A stretch of DNA of 64,000 nucleotides from Uranotaenia lowii (taxonomy: Eukaryota; Arthropoda; Insecta; Diptera; Culicidae): NCBI RefSeq assembly GCF_029784155.1, contig NC_073693.1, positions 108,624,683 through 108,688,682 of the forward strand, given 5' to 3'. This document shows, one piece after another, positions 45,521 through 57,672 of the stretch. The position numbers and the translations under genes were made by a program. The notes below the pieces were generated by a model, which was not told the origin of the DNA, made no database searches, and saw nothing but the letters and a program-made list of their open reading frames with translations. How positions within the stretch are numbered: the stretch's first letter is position 1; the number at the start of each line of letters is the position of its first letter.

Positions 45521-46050
45521 TTGACAAAAAGAAAAATGACAAAATTGACAAAATTAAAAAAAAAAATGACAAAATCGACCAAATTGACGAAATTGACAAA
45601 CTTTAATGACTTGACATAATTCACTGATTTGACAAAAATGGCAAAATTGACAAAGTTGACAAAATCATGAAAATTGACAAAATTTATAAAATTGACAAAA
45701 TCGAGAAAATTGACAAAATCGAGAAAATTTGCAAAATTGACCAAGTTGACGATGACAAAATCGACAAAATTCACTAAATTGACAAAATTGACAAAACTGA
45801 CAAAATTGATAAAATTGACAAAATTGACAAAATTGAAGAGATTGACAAATTGACAAAATCTTAGAAAATTGAAAAAATTGTTAAAATTGGCCAAATTGAC
45901 AATCAGAAAATCGACAAAATTCACTAAATTGACAAAATTGACAAAACTGACAAAATTGACAAAACTGGCAAAATTGACAAATTTGACAAAAGTGGCAAAT
46001 TTGACAAAATTGACAAAATTGAAAAACTTGGCAATTGAAAAAATGGCAAA
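45521..46050 (+). repeat. Satellite array, (TTGACAAAA)n
   Basis: A 9-bp unit, AAATTGACA in shifted phase, repeats for about 530 bp with substitutions. The long frames of Phe/Asn/Val or Lys/Leu/Thr across it reflect the period and are not genes. Confidence 0.9.
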
Positions 46051-49000
46051 CTTACATAATTAAAAATATTGCGATTTCAAAATTTTCAAAATTTTTGATT
46101 TTCAAAATTTATTCTACCGATTTTCTACGTTTCGGTATCGAATTTTACTCTAGCAATTGAAATTTTATCCAATAATTTTATCTATGTATCCATTACTTGA
46201 GAGGTTGGATTATTTGAAATACATGGTCATGCATCATTTTTCAAATTGTATTCTTAATTTTTATACCCCTTCCATTTTGAAGTTACCATATGCTATAACT
46301 CCAAAAAGAGTAAATTGAGTTAGATTATAATGTCATAGAAACGAAATTTTACAAGATATTCCAGAATCTAGTCATTCAAAAATCTCCAATTAAAACTTCA
46401 AATTTTTATTTCCTAAATTCTTTTTGGATTTACTGCGTATGAAATTCATTAATCATAATTCATTTTGTGACATATGTACCCAAATATAATTTACAGGCTG
46501 TAAGAAAGGCTACAATCCACTGTCAAGTGTATTAAATCGGGTTTTTCTTATTCTAACTGTACATATCAAACATTGCACTTAATAACCTAATCCAACATAA
46601 TCGTAAGAAGCGTTTGGCAGGGAACTCCACGCTTCATCCCTCCCTTTTTTCTGTATCTTTTGCGTTTTCATCACATGGTTGGCCTGGCCGTAGTAGTATC
46701 TGCAATGCATATTCCAAGTATCAGATACTATGTTGAAAAGAAAAATGAAAAACGCAAGTTTTTCATTTTCCAGGATGCATACAAGTTTTGGCCATGTTGG
46801 TGTTAGAAGAAGAAGAAGAAGAAAATAATCTTCTTGGGAGCCCATAAATCGGGAATTTCTTATATGAAAAACATTGTTAACAATGTTTGTCGTTTATTGA
46901 AGCCAATATACATAGCATAGCATAGCATAGGGTGACTACACACATCTAGCATTGGCTGATACACGAGGTACAACTAATAATCAAGCCCAACACAAGATGC
47001 CAAAATGAGTACCTGGATTCAATACTCATTTCAAGTGTTGTTATTGAGCATCAGTGTGGTACCACAATGCACACCGTGGCAAGTCAATGTAATCATATAG
47101 AGATAGTCTGATTAGCTAAATGAACTTTTCAGGTGCAGAGAACTCATACGACCCTACATATAAAGATGCTGTTTCAGACAGGAAAAAGAAAGGTTATTAA
47201 GGGTTTTGTAGGAAAATCGTACTTGGCAGAGAGGATTGATGAATAAGGAAAAGTGATGTAGTTTAAACTTACAAAAGTATTCAACACTTCTTCGAAATTA
47301 ACCTAAATTAAATGGACAGATCTTACCATAAAACGACCTTTACTGCGCCAAATGGGACTGGGATACATCCAGAGGAAACTTGTAAGCGATTAACTGCTGC
47401 CGAATCTGCCATGATTTTGAATTAAGCTTCTCCGGGAAGCTCTTCCGGCCATATTTCATTTCAATGCAGGTGCGTCAACCAATCCGGAAAATTCAGGTCC
47501 ACACATTTTGATTCACTTCACTTTTAAAGTTAATTTTCGAAATTTTTCTCTATTTTAAATTTTGCTGCTGAGAAAAACACACCCGTCATCACCGCTGCAA
47601 AGCCTACTTCTCTTTGACCGGCTATGTAGTTTGAAAAAAAAAATGCCAAAATAGTATTTGAGCTTTATACTGGAAAATTGAACATTTTTCAATTATATAT
47701 GAATATTTTTGTAAAAATGAAGCATACACTCCGTAATTCCTCAAGGTTAATTGTATGAATTTTAAAACTGATCTTTATGGTGAAACAGTGCTTGATTTAC
47801 TTCAAATACTTTAAAATTTTCATTTTTTAACCAAAAAGCGCTCCACTAAAAGCTATCGTATTCAAAATAATGCAAAAATTAGCAGCTGATTTTAAGGTAT
47901 ATTTTTGTTGAGGCTTTCACCTATCCAACAGTTTTATTATTTACTACGGCTATCGACAGCGTAAGCTATATTTTTTGTTTCCAAAAAATAAGCAGAGAAA
48001 ATCTTTTTTTTATCATCAAATATTGGGATCTTAACTATGTGAAACAAAAGAAGCTCATGATATTAAGGATGTTTTTAATCTCCAAACTGTAAAATAAATT
48101 ATAATATATCACTTCGGTATAGATATTAAAAAAAATTAATAAAGATGCTTTTTGAGATGTTTTGAGTTAAGAATAAAAAATAAAAAAAAATTTCTTGTGT
48201 TCAAGTTATCGTATGGTTGCCAGATTGCCCGGTTTTATCCGAGTTTGCCCGGATATTTGATACAAAATTTGGGAACAGTCCGGTCCGGCCCGATTTCCCG
48301 GATTTCATAGAAAAATGTACGGATTTTGCCCGGATTTTTTTACTTAATTTGGCAAATCAAATAAAAATATTAAATTATGTTTTAAAACAAGATTTTTTGA
48401 GCAGATTTGGCAAAAATAATCATGAAAGGTTTTCTGAAGTCTAAATACGATTAAAATCTGTTTTGGATTTTGATGGAAAAATTATTTTTTCAATTTTTTT
48501 ATCTTGATTGATATTGCCCGGAATTTTGGTCGTCAATTAAAAATAAAATGCCCGGATTTTTCTAGGTTTTTATGAAAAATTTCCCAGTTTGTTCGGTCCA
48601 GATACGTGCTGAAGAAGTTCTGACAACCTTAAGTTATCGTTCATGTTTGTTTGTTCCATGAAGGGTGTATAAAAGATTCTAAAAATATCTAAATACATCA
48701 TAACGTTCCTCGAATATTGGAGCTTTGAATCCTAAATAAAAAAATTGGTTGTCACAAACTTGAACAACGGACTTTTTCCAGCTTTTTGGGGATTTGAACC
48801 ACTGCGCGACAATGCCAATGGCTGGCAATTTCTCGGGTTCCCGGGAAAAAAATTAAAATGAAGATTTTAACACTCTACTGTAAATGAAATCTTATCTATC
48901 TATCTTTTTAGATAGTAGTATTGCATACATTCTAAACTTTTTCATTGCCTCAAAAATTGATTTGCAATTATAAAACTCAAGACTCAAAATCAAAGTACTT

Positions 49001-49392
49001 TAACCAACAAACTTGTCTGATTCTTGCTGCAAAAATTAAAAAAAAATTGAGAAAGATTTTCTACTATCGAAAGAAGTTGATTAGTTAGACTTTAGGTTAT
49101 TCGTCAAATCTCGTAAATTTCCAGATAACCATTCTTTTATTTTAAAATATGTAATTTCTAAGCTGATGATTTTGCTACAGTCAACAGTTTGCGATACGAA
49201 AGTTCTTAATGATGAATGTTACAAAATAGAACATGCAGTTTTTTTTTCGAAGCGCTTCTATATTGGAATTGTTTGGTTTTTTGTCTTTTTTCACTTTAAC
49301 ACTGGTATTTTGAACGAAAAACTATTTTTTATCCAATTCAATGTTTTAATCAAAAAATAAAATGTTTAAGTCTAAGCTCAGGGTAGAACTAA
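46051..49392. other. AT-rich DNA, no gene seen
   Basis: This contains a short (CATAG)n run near 46914-46930 and, at 48212-48625, a repeat with recurring TTGCCCGG(A/T)TTT motifs that ends near TTCTGACAACCTTAAG. Pieces resembling it occur near 43080-43200. It may be a dispersed repeat, but its termini were not resolved. Confidence 0.4.
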
Positions 49393-50100
49393 AGGGTGAT
49401 ACGGTCAAAATTTGGTCAAGGGAAAACGCGTGTAAATCGGTGAAATCGTTTATTTAAAAAATCAAATTAAATTTCTTTTTTAAGTTTAATAAGTATAAAA
49501 TTCAGGAAAAATATTCAGTTAAGCTTCCGCTTTTCGAAATCCGAGTTGCCGGGCCTTACGCTCAACCCCTGCCATCAGATTTTGTACAGCCACCTTGTCC
49601 ACCTTCTTCGCCGCAGAAAGTCAGTTTGCCTTGAACTGCTGCTCGTCCTTAGCAGTTTTTTTGGTCTTCTTTAGGTTCCGCTTGACAATAGCCCAGTATT
49701 TCTCAATTGGGCGGAGCTCTGGCTTGTTAGGAGGGTTCTTGTCCTTGGGGACCACCTGCACGTTGTTGGCGGCGTACCACTCCATGGCCTTTTTACCGTA
49801 ATGGCAAGATGCCAAATCCGGCCGAAACAGTACGGAACAACCGTGTGTAAATTTCTTGGTTGATAGTCCCGGAAGCTATGAAAATGCTGCTTTTCAAGCC
49901 ACAGGTACAGATGGCTTGCCAAACCAGATATTTCTTCGCGAACTTTGACAGTTTCATGTGCTTGAAAATATCTGCTACCTTTTCCCTTCCTTTTGCCGTA
50001 TAAAACTCCTGTCCCGGAAGCTGCTTGTAGTCGGCTTTGGCGTAGGTTTCGTCGTCCATTACCATTCAGTCAGTTTGGGATCGCGCTTTGGCCGTCGTAT
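49393..50100 (-). mobile_element. Mariner-type (ITm DD37E) element, 3' half
   Basis: The 3' terminal inverted repeat lies at 49393-49420 (AGGGTGATACGGTCAAAATT...). The transposase C-terminal half lies on the minus strand. The 5' half of the element, including the DNA-binding domain and left repeat, is missing; similarity fades at about 50070-50100, just before the heptamer satellite. Confidence 0.8.
49519..50065 (-). pseudogene. Mariner-type transposase C-terminal half, DD37E, broken
   Basis: The catalytic core reads VMDDETYAK (first Asp), then after a frame change near 49820 PDLASCHYGKKAMEW (second Asp) and PPNKPELRPIEKYW (Glu). Exactly 37 residues lie between the second Asp and the Glu, the DD37E spacing known from the mosquito ITm clade. 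An in-frame TGA at 49618-49620 interrupts the tail, after which LSAAKKVDKVAVQNLM to FRKAEA continues in the same frame to a stop at 49519. The protein in life cuts and pastes the element at TA sites; this copy is dead by truncation, frameshift and nonsense. Confidence 0.88.
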
Positions 50101-50162
50101 TTTGTTTATCATTAATTTTTCTCATTACCGTCATTATTCAAGAACAAAAATTACTTGTTAAT

Positions 50163-51960
50163 TTTCCAAACTCCAGAATTCAAATTTCAGAGTCCAAGCT
50201 TGAGATTCCGTAATCCAATTTTTAGAGAGTTGAGATTCTCGAATTTGAAATTCAAAGTCAAGAGTTCAGTGTTCAGAGCTTAGTCAATAGTCCACATTTT
50301 TGAGTCCTCAGTGCAGAATCAAGATTCCAGAGGCCAAAGTCCGAGCTCAAGAGTCCAAACTCCAAAATTCAATTTTCAAAATTCAAAAGTTTGAGAGTCT
50401 AGAATCCTGAGTTCAAAGAGTTATGATTCTCGAGCCTAGAATTCAAGAGTCCAGATTCTAGAGTCTAGAGACCAAAATACAGAGACCCAAAGTCAAGAGT
50501 CTAGAGCCCAGAGTCCATTGTCCAAAGTTCAGAGTCCCAAGTTCAGAGTCCAGAGTCCAGTGTCCAGAGTCTAGAGTCTAGAGCCCAAAGTCTTAAGTCC
50601 AGAATTCCAAATTCAGAGTCGGGAGTCCAAAGTCCATTTTCCAGAGTTGTAAGTCTAGAGTCCAGATTTCAGAGTCCAAAGTCCAGAGTCCCACGTTCAG
50701 AATTCAGAGTCCAGAGTTCAGAGTCCAGAAATCAGAGTCCAGAAATCAGAGTCCAGAGTCCAGAGTCCAGAGTCCAAAGTCCAGAATCCAGAGTCCGGAG
50801 TTCAGAGTTCAGCGTCCAGAGTCCAGAGTTCAGAGTCCAGAGTCCAGAGTCCAGAGTCCAGATTTCAGAGTCCAAAGTCCAGAGTCCCAAGTTCAGAATT
50901 CAAAATTCAGAGTCCAGAGTTCAGAGTCTAGAAATCAGAGTCCAGAGTCCAGAGTCCAGAGTCCAGAGTCCAGAGTCCAGAGTCCAGAGTCCAGAGTCCA
51001 GAGTCCAGAGTCCAGAGTCCAGAGTCCAGAGTCCAGAGTCTAAAGTCCAGAGTCCGAAGTTCAGAAATCAGAATTCAGAGTCCAGAGTCCAGAGTCCAGA
51101 GTCCAGAGTCCAGATTTCAGAGTCCAAATTCTAGAGTCCCAAGTTCAGAATTCAGAATTCAGAGTCCAGAGTTCAAAGTCTAGAAATCAGAGTCCAGAGT
51201 CCAGAGTCCAGAGTTCAGAGTCTAGAAATCAGAGTCCAGAGTCCAGAGTTCAGAGTCCGGAGTCCAGAGTCTAGAGTCCAGAGTTCAGATTTCAGAGTCC
51301 AAAGTCCAGAGTCCCAAGTTCAGAATTCAGAATTCAGAGTCCAGAGTCCAGAGTCCAGAGTCCAGAGTCCAGAGTCCAGAGTCCAGAGTCCAGAGTCCAG
51401 AGTCCAGAGTCCAGAGTCCAGAGTCTAGAGTCCAGAGTCCAGATTTCAGAGTCCAAAGTCAAGAGTCCCAAGTTCAGAATTCAGAATTCAGAGTCCAGAG
51501 TCCAGAGTCCAGAGTCTAGAGTCCAGAGTCCATAGTCCAGAGTACGGAGTTCAGAGCTCAGAGCCCAAAGTCAAGAGTTTGATTTCCAGAGTCCAAACTC
51601 CAGAATTCAAATTTTAGAGTCCAAGTTTGAAAGTCCGGAATCCAGTGTTCAGAGAGTTGAGATTCCCGAGTTTAAAGTTCAAAGTCAAGAGTTTAGTGTT
51701 CAGAGCTCAGGTAAGAGTCCACATTTTTTGAGTCCTTAGTGCAGAGTCAAGAGTCCAGAGTCTAAAAGCCAAAGCCAAGAGTCCGGAACAATGAATCCAG
51801 AGCTCAAAGTCTAAATTCAAGCTCTAAATTCCAGATAAAAGTCAAAAATAAAATCCTAGAATCTAGAATCAACAGCCCAGAACAAAGTTTTCAGAGTACA
51901 GATTTAAGAGATCAGTGTTTAGATTCCAGATTATAAAGTCCGGAGTCCGGATTCGATACT
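50163..51960 (+). repeat. Satellite array, (CCAGAGT)n, about 1.8 kb
   Basis: A 7-bp unit, CCAGAGT, is nearly perfect over about 50690-51560, with diverged units towards both edges. A higher-order pattern is visible: blocks of pure units alternate with a recurring variant string (CAGATTTCAGAGTCCAAAGT, then CCAGAGTCCCAAGTTCAGAATT) near 50662, 50859, 51112, 51282 and 51438. Confidence 0.95.
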
Positions 51961-52273
51961 CAAAGCAATTTTTTTGGCCAGTATTTGACTGCTAACAGCA
52001 CTGACTTTTTTTTTTTCAAAATTCGTTTCTAAAATTTGCGCAAATACATACCAGTTAAATTGAAATTAGATTGTCTGAATTTAACGTTTATTAAACCTTG
52101 GAATTGAAAACTTGTGTAAAACTCGTCAAATTCATCCCTTACACAAATCTCTTTTAAATCCCCCTAACCTAGATAAAGGCACACCGAATAATGTCTTACA
52201 AGCAAATTAATTTTGCCGAAGCATAATTTAATTAACAAAATTTTCAATCTTTTTTCTCTCATCTTCCTTTCAG

Positions 52274-52753
52274 TGTTTCTCCATTTAATTTCCGCCCAGG
52301 ACCCCTGCCGACAGGAAGGTGAAAATCCACACAAAACGTCTTCGCGTGGATAAGGTGCAGAAAGCGACTGACTAATTTCGTCCACCCCCAACTGCTGGTG
52401 AAGGAGAAGAAGAAGCTCGACAAAGACGTTCAACCGTTGACGACATTTATTATCCGTGGCTTGGCAAAGCTTTTTGTCAGACATCAATCATCTTCAGCGT
52501 GCCGTGTTACGTAATTTTACTGTGAGAAAGTCGTTGAAGAAGGCAGAAAAAATCGAACCTCCCCAAAGGTGTTCCGGATTCTAGAAGCAACGACTTATTG
52601 CTGCGCCCCATCGAAGAAGAGATAACAAGTGAAGAAGCAAGTGGATAGGAAGAAAACCCCAGCACACGATGGAGCTTTCCAGGATAAAAGTACTTTACGG
52701 TGGATTAATACTTCAGCTGCTATTCACGTTTACCGTTCCGCTGCCATACAACA
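52274..52753 (+). other. Candidate host exon: 5' UTR plus first coding segment
   Basis: A pyrimidine-rich acceptor (TTTTTTCTCTCATCTTCCTTTCAG, split here as TTTTTTCTCTCATC and TTCCTTTCAG) ends at 52273. The donor GTAAGT starts at 52754. Base composition within is balanced, in contrast to both flanks, and no repeat is recognised. The first about 395 bp would be untranslated. The acceptor is a prediction; the exon could instead begin at a transcription start. Confidence 0.45.
52669..52753 (+). CDS. First coding segment of a secreted or membrane protein (partial)
   Basis: ATG 52669 sits in good context (A at -3, G at +4). The frame gives 28 codons plus one base before the donor A|GTAAGT. The peptide has a short charged start (MELSRIK), a hydrophobic core (LYGGLILQLLFTFTV) and a PLPYN end, as in a signal peptide with cleavage near or after the exon end. 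The split codon (phase 1) is common after signal-peptide exons. I cannot name the gene. No continuation exon was recognised in the following 11 kb, so the intron would be long, as is usual for insect receptor or adhesion genes. Function is therefore only 'probably secreted or membrane'. Confidence 0.45.
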
Positions 52754-55700
52754 GTAAGTACTTTTAGTCGGCCCCATTTTTCCCTAATGAAAATTAGAAA
52801 CCCCATCGCTGCGCTTGCTGACTTCCAGGGGAGTTGATTTACGAGTGCTCATTTCGATTCAAACGATAGCGAACAAGCGAGCGAGCGAGGAGGGAATGAA
52901 CACATCAACTCATTATTGTCTGTTGAACTCCTAGGCGTACTTGGGTCTCCTATCTGGATTATGCATTTGACGTTTGTCAGTTTTTTTCTGCTCTGCTCAA
53001 TTACTTCCATGTCAATTACTGTCAATTGTTGACTCGTTTTTATTTCCTGAAATAGAAAACTTGGAACCCATACAGGAATTTTCAATTGGTGTTCTAATCT
53101 AAAATTGTTATGATCAATAACTCTTTTTTCTACATGGTGACCGTTAGAAATAAATTGCAACGGTTCAAACCTAAAATAATTTACCCCTCAAACCCATGGC
53201 GACCGTCAAGAAAAAATTCCAAACGATCAAAATTCCAATCAGAGAAATAATTGAAAATAAAACATGTGGAACAATGGGCCCCAATGAACAATCTTGGTAC
53301 CAAACGGGCCTCATTTGCACATTTATAATTACAGGAAAGTTCCGCTCCAACAGATGACAGAAGCAGAACGGGGAAAAAAAAAGAAAAGAATCACTCTCTT
53401 AACAAAACTTTTGCTTTGGTCCGAACAATCAAATCCAATTGAAAGAACCCGGAAGCTGCTAGGAAAAGTTATTTCCATCTCCCAGCCCCACGTTACACCA
53501 CGCTGCTAATTTACTATTCTAGAAATCCAGCCTCTCAACCAGTTTTTCCTCCTCTGAAAATGGGAGAGAAACTTTCCTCCAAAAACGTTCGCCTAGAAAA
53601 AAAAACGCGCGTATACATTAAAATTCGGAATAAAAGTTGGGCGTTTCCTATCCTAGTCGAAATAAGAGGCAGATGAAGAGAATCGCACCCACCCACCCAC
53701 GGTATTTTTTTCTCGGTAACGATTCTTGGAGGAGTTTTATTGAATTGTTTGATCGTGCGAAAAGGCTAGCAAGCCCTCCTAAATGATTTCTCGTATTATT
53801 CTGCCAAAATCGTTTGAATATGTTAATCCGGATTCAGTCGGAGCTGTTCATGACGTTATAATTGGCTCGAAGTTTGCGTATTTAAGGCTAAATGATTACC
53901 AACTTTTGATGGTGCCTTAGAAATCAGAATATTTAATATAATATAGTTGAAAATTCGAATAGTATTTTAAAGAGGTTATCATTTTTAAACATAAACCGGT
54001 TTAATTGTGACTATTTCAATTTTCTTACAAAGTTTACATGGTCTACAACTTAGTTTCGAACGGTCATGTAAGGAATGAGCCATAGTTATTAACCGCAAAT
54101 TTACTTTCAATAAAAACATCTAAATAATCATGAAAAAATATTGTCAAATCGAACTTAATCTTAGAAGTACCGTAAACTGGGGGAACATTGATCACTTTTT
54201 TAATTCATTTTCGAACATTTTGGAAGGGTTTGCTTTTTTGTAACACATAAAAGTTTCAAAATACTTACTGAGGCAAGGAGTATAAAGCAAGATCATTGAT
54301 AGCAGAATATTCAAACGAAATTAGTGCAATATTCAGCAGAATATTCAAATCTCAACATCTTCAAAATTATTGGTTTGATATCAATTTGCACTGAAGGCTT
54401 AAAACATCAAAAATAGTAATGTATGTTTGGACTCAGTTGAAATTTTAAAGGTTTCTTTCAAAAACAAATATACTCAAAAGATGGATAATGATGCTGCATA
54501 CATTTAGGGGCAAAAATTATAAACATTTCGCAATATTTTTCGGCCTCAAAAAGAAATGAAAATTAACCATCATGCAATTCCCGAAGTCCTCTCACTGTTC
54601 CTAATCCCCCCTCTCCTCCCCCGTGAGGTTCCAAAAAGCCAAGCGAAATGTACTTCTCTTAACTAAAAATTTCAAATTTTTGATCAAATTTTCATAAACG
54701 ACTTAAATGATTCAAGAGTGATAATCTGGACTCAGAACTTAAGCCAAAACCTCGAAATCTCCATAATTCTTTGACGGTTTAAAAAAAATCAAAAAAGATA
54801 AGACTTAGCTTGCCATATTGCCCAGATGATGCTCGATTTAGTTCACATTATTAGCAAAATCAAACTATAATTTGAATTGATTTATTAAAAATGTAATTGC
54901 ATTTTATGCGTTCAAATTTTTTGAGCAAATTTCATAAAAATTAACAAAAACGATTTTTTTAAAACTTTAAATGTGATTTAAACCTAACCAAAGTGTTTTG
55001 ATATTAAAAACAGGTTTTCAAGTTCTTTATGAATTTTATTCAATTGTTTTGATATTAACAAATATTGGAGAAAAAACCCTTGAATAGTATGGCTCTGATA
55101 TAAGCGGAAAAACATCTGATAAGTTTAGGTTAGAATAACTCTGGATTTTGTGGATCCAAATTTGTTTATAAACTTTAAAACTCGATGTCTGGATCATGTC
55201 CGATCAGATTTCGGATCCTTAATTCAGCTTATTTGTCAATGAAATCCAGTTTGAATCATCGTTGGAAAAAGCCTGATTCGAATCTTAGTTTTGCATTTGA
55301 AACCTCAGAAGATGAATTTTCCATATTCAAAACTCATCATTTCGGAATGTGAAAAAAATAAACTAAAACCACCTCCATTACAACATTTCATCTTTGAATT
55401 CTTTTGCAGAATTTGAAACTTAAGAAAGTTTCACTATGGTGGTCCAGAATTCAAAAATTCTGAAACTGTTTCATCATTCACAATTTTTATTAAGATTGAA
55501 TTTCAAATAAATTCCTGGAGAAAGAATTCAAATGAAAAAGAGAAAATTCTGAATTTAAATTAGATATTTCTGGTTGAGGGTTTTGATACAAATTTCGCTT
55601 GTTGGTTCAAATCCGTTACGCAAATGAAAAATTCAGATTCAGAATTGAGCTTCAGCTAGAAGTTTAGTTTTTTTAATCAAAATAAACGTACCAATGTGAG

Positions 55701-56412
55701 AATTTCATCGAAGAAATAAATTGCAGGAGATCGCAGTTTCGAAGTTCTAATTCTAGATTCAAAATTTATATTTTATACATAATCAGAGTCAATTTGGAAA
55801 CCCAAACCAGCAGAATAAAAAAAAAATAAAATAAAATTAAGATTGATTTGATTAACCATTCCTACAAATTTATGTAAAGTAAAACGCTCAGGATAAAAAT
55901 ATATAGGTCGAATTTAACATAGATGATCAATGATCAAATGTTTCAGCCCAAGAACTTGTACTCATTTCTTCGCAATATATGAGTGAGAAAATGTCATGTA
56001 TTTTTTAAGCTGAAATTGTATACATACTTATCACTTTCAATGGCGACCGTCAAAATTGTTTTCTGTTGAATTTCATGTGCAAATCCTGCAATCGTGCAAA
56101 TTAAAACGTTGTATTGCGACACAAATTTTATTTAGGGTTTTTCCCAAGCAACCAAAAATCCCATAAAACAGGTACAAAAACGCTCACTCAGCCTCATCAT
56201 TGATATGAAGTACGTCCTATGCAGCTCAAAATTTAAGTTCTTATTGATACTTTCAAGTTCCGAAACAAGTCTTAATGATCTTCTATTCAGCTTCCAGCGG
56301 CCTTTTAATTCAGCTTCCAAAAAATCTTAAAATGAGCAAAAAATCTCTCTCCATCTCAACTGCACCCTTGGCATCGGTTCATATCACCTACTCTTGATTA
56401 TTTACTTGTTCT
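52754..56412. other. Probable intron, AT-rich, no exon found
   Basis: The first about 800 bp is GC-balanced, possibly with intronic regulatory elements. TGGCGACCGTCAA-like strings recur (53142, 53198 and 56040). CCGTAAACTGGGGGAACATT near 54170 resembles the end of a MITE, but no partner end was found. The rest is AT-rich with nothing recognisable. Confidence 0.4.
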
Positions 56413-56922
56413 GTACATGGTGCCGCCATGATGCCACGCGCCTTTCCTACATTCCTTATCGAAAAAAAAAACTTACCCGGCTTGGGGATCGAACCCCGAC
56501 CTTCGTGATGTGAATCGAACACGCTACCACAAGACCACGCCTAGATGGTTTTCTAACTGAAACTAAAATTCGAAGTGGTGATTTGATTTTAAAAGCACCT
56601 CAATGCCCTTTATGTGACTTACCAAATCCTGTTTTGAGCACTTTTGTGCCCTTTATGTGACTTAAGTCCCGTATAACGTACGTATAGATCAGTTTCGCAA
56701 CTTTCAAACTCTTTAATAAGTACATATAGTTCACTCACGGGAATTGAGCAAAACAAGTCACACACAACGTACATATTCATCACTTTTGCAGCTTTCAAGT
56801 TAATTAATGAGTACATAAAGTTCACTAAAGGGAATTGGGCAGTTGATTCTCTATGTTAGCCAATATGTAACTTTCAATGCCCTTATTCAAGTGAATATGT
56901 GACTTTTGGTTGCTTGAGATTG
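56413..56922 (-). mobile_element. SINE-like unit with tRNA-related promoter, uninterrupted copy
   Basis: On the minus strand, TGGTCTTGTGG (56537-56527) fits a pol III A box and GGGTTCGATCCC (56496-56485) a B box, at normal tRNA spacing, within a 70-nt tRNA-like stretch. Downstream (lower coordinates) is a body ending at the complement of GTACATGGTGCCGCC. Unusually, about 375 bp homologous between copies lies upstream of the tRNA-like part (56548-56922), with diverged internal repeats. So this may be a larger element containing a tRNA-like module rather than a standard SINE. It matches the split copy at 16683-16847 plus 21277-21783. Confidence 0.65.
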
Positions 56923-57670
56923 TTTTTAAATTGTTTATCCTTAGCAATGAAAAGAGTAGTATCATTTCTAGGTCAATGTTGATTTTTTTTCTCAAAATAA
57001 GGTTTTGGATAATGCTGAAAATTTTCGATACAACAAATTGCAAATGTTTCGCATTTGGTATAACATTCAAATTAATTCGTTTTTTTCGTTGCATTTACGA
57101 TTTGGCACCAAATTGTGTTTGAAAGCTTGGAAGTTAATTCAAAAGTTTACGTTTGTTTTTGTATTTCAAACTATTAAACGAAATTGTAGAACTTTTTACA
57201 TTCAATAACCGTTGTAAAGTAATGAAATGTTAAGGTTCCGATTTTAGAAATCATGCAATAGACTCATTTAAAAATTGGATACAATTTTGTTGTAAAATGA
57301 CAATTTTTCACAACAAAAAATTAAATTAAAAACAAATTTCAAACAAATTTACACAGCGTTATTTGTATTTTAGTAAGATTAATTCAGGAAAAAAAAAATA
57401 CATTTTTTACCTTCCCTATTATAAATACACCCTACTGTACCTACTATCGATTTAAAAATATGAAGAAAGTTCAAACAATATCAATAACAGGTTATCAGCT
57501 GGTTATGCTTGTTAACTTATGTCCAAACTTCATGCCAATTAATTTGAAAAAAAAAATCCAAAAATTAAACACAAACACTTATATATGTTCTGGATAAAAA
57601 TGTAATATAACCTGAAATTAGATTAAAAAATAAAGCAACTGGAATATTGCGACTACAATGTAATAATCAG
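56923..57670. other. AT-rich DNA, no gene seen
   Basis: Only low-complexity frames are present. Nothing else was recognised between the SINE-like unit and the TIR element at 57673. Confidence 0.5.
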
Positions 57671-57672
57671 TA

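Noticed and set aside
45442..45924. 160-codon Phe/Asn/Val-rich frame
   Set aside because: It is an artefact of the 9-bp TTGACAAAA array.
54168..54195. MITE end CCGTAAACTGGGGGAACATT
   Set aside because: No inverted partner was found in the following kilobases, so the element cannot be delimited.
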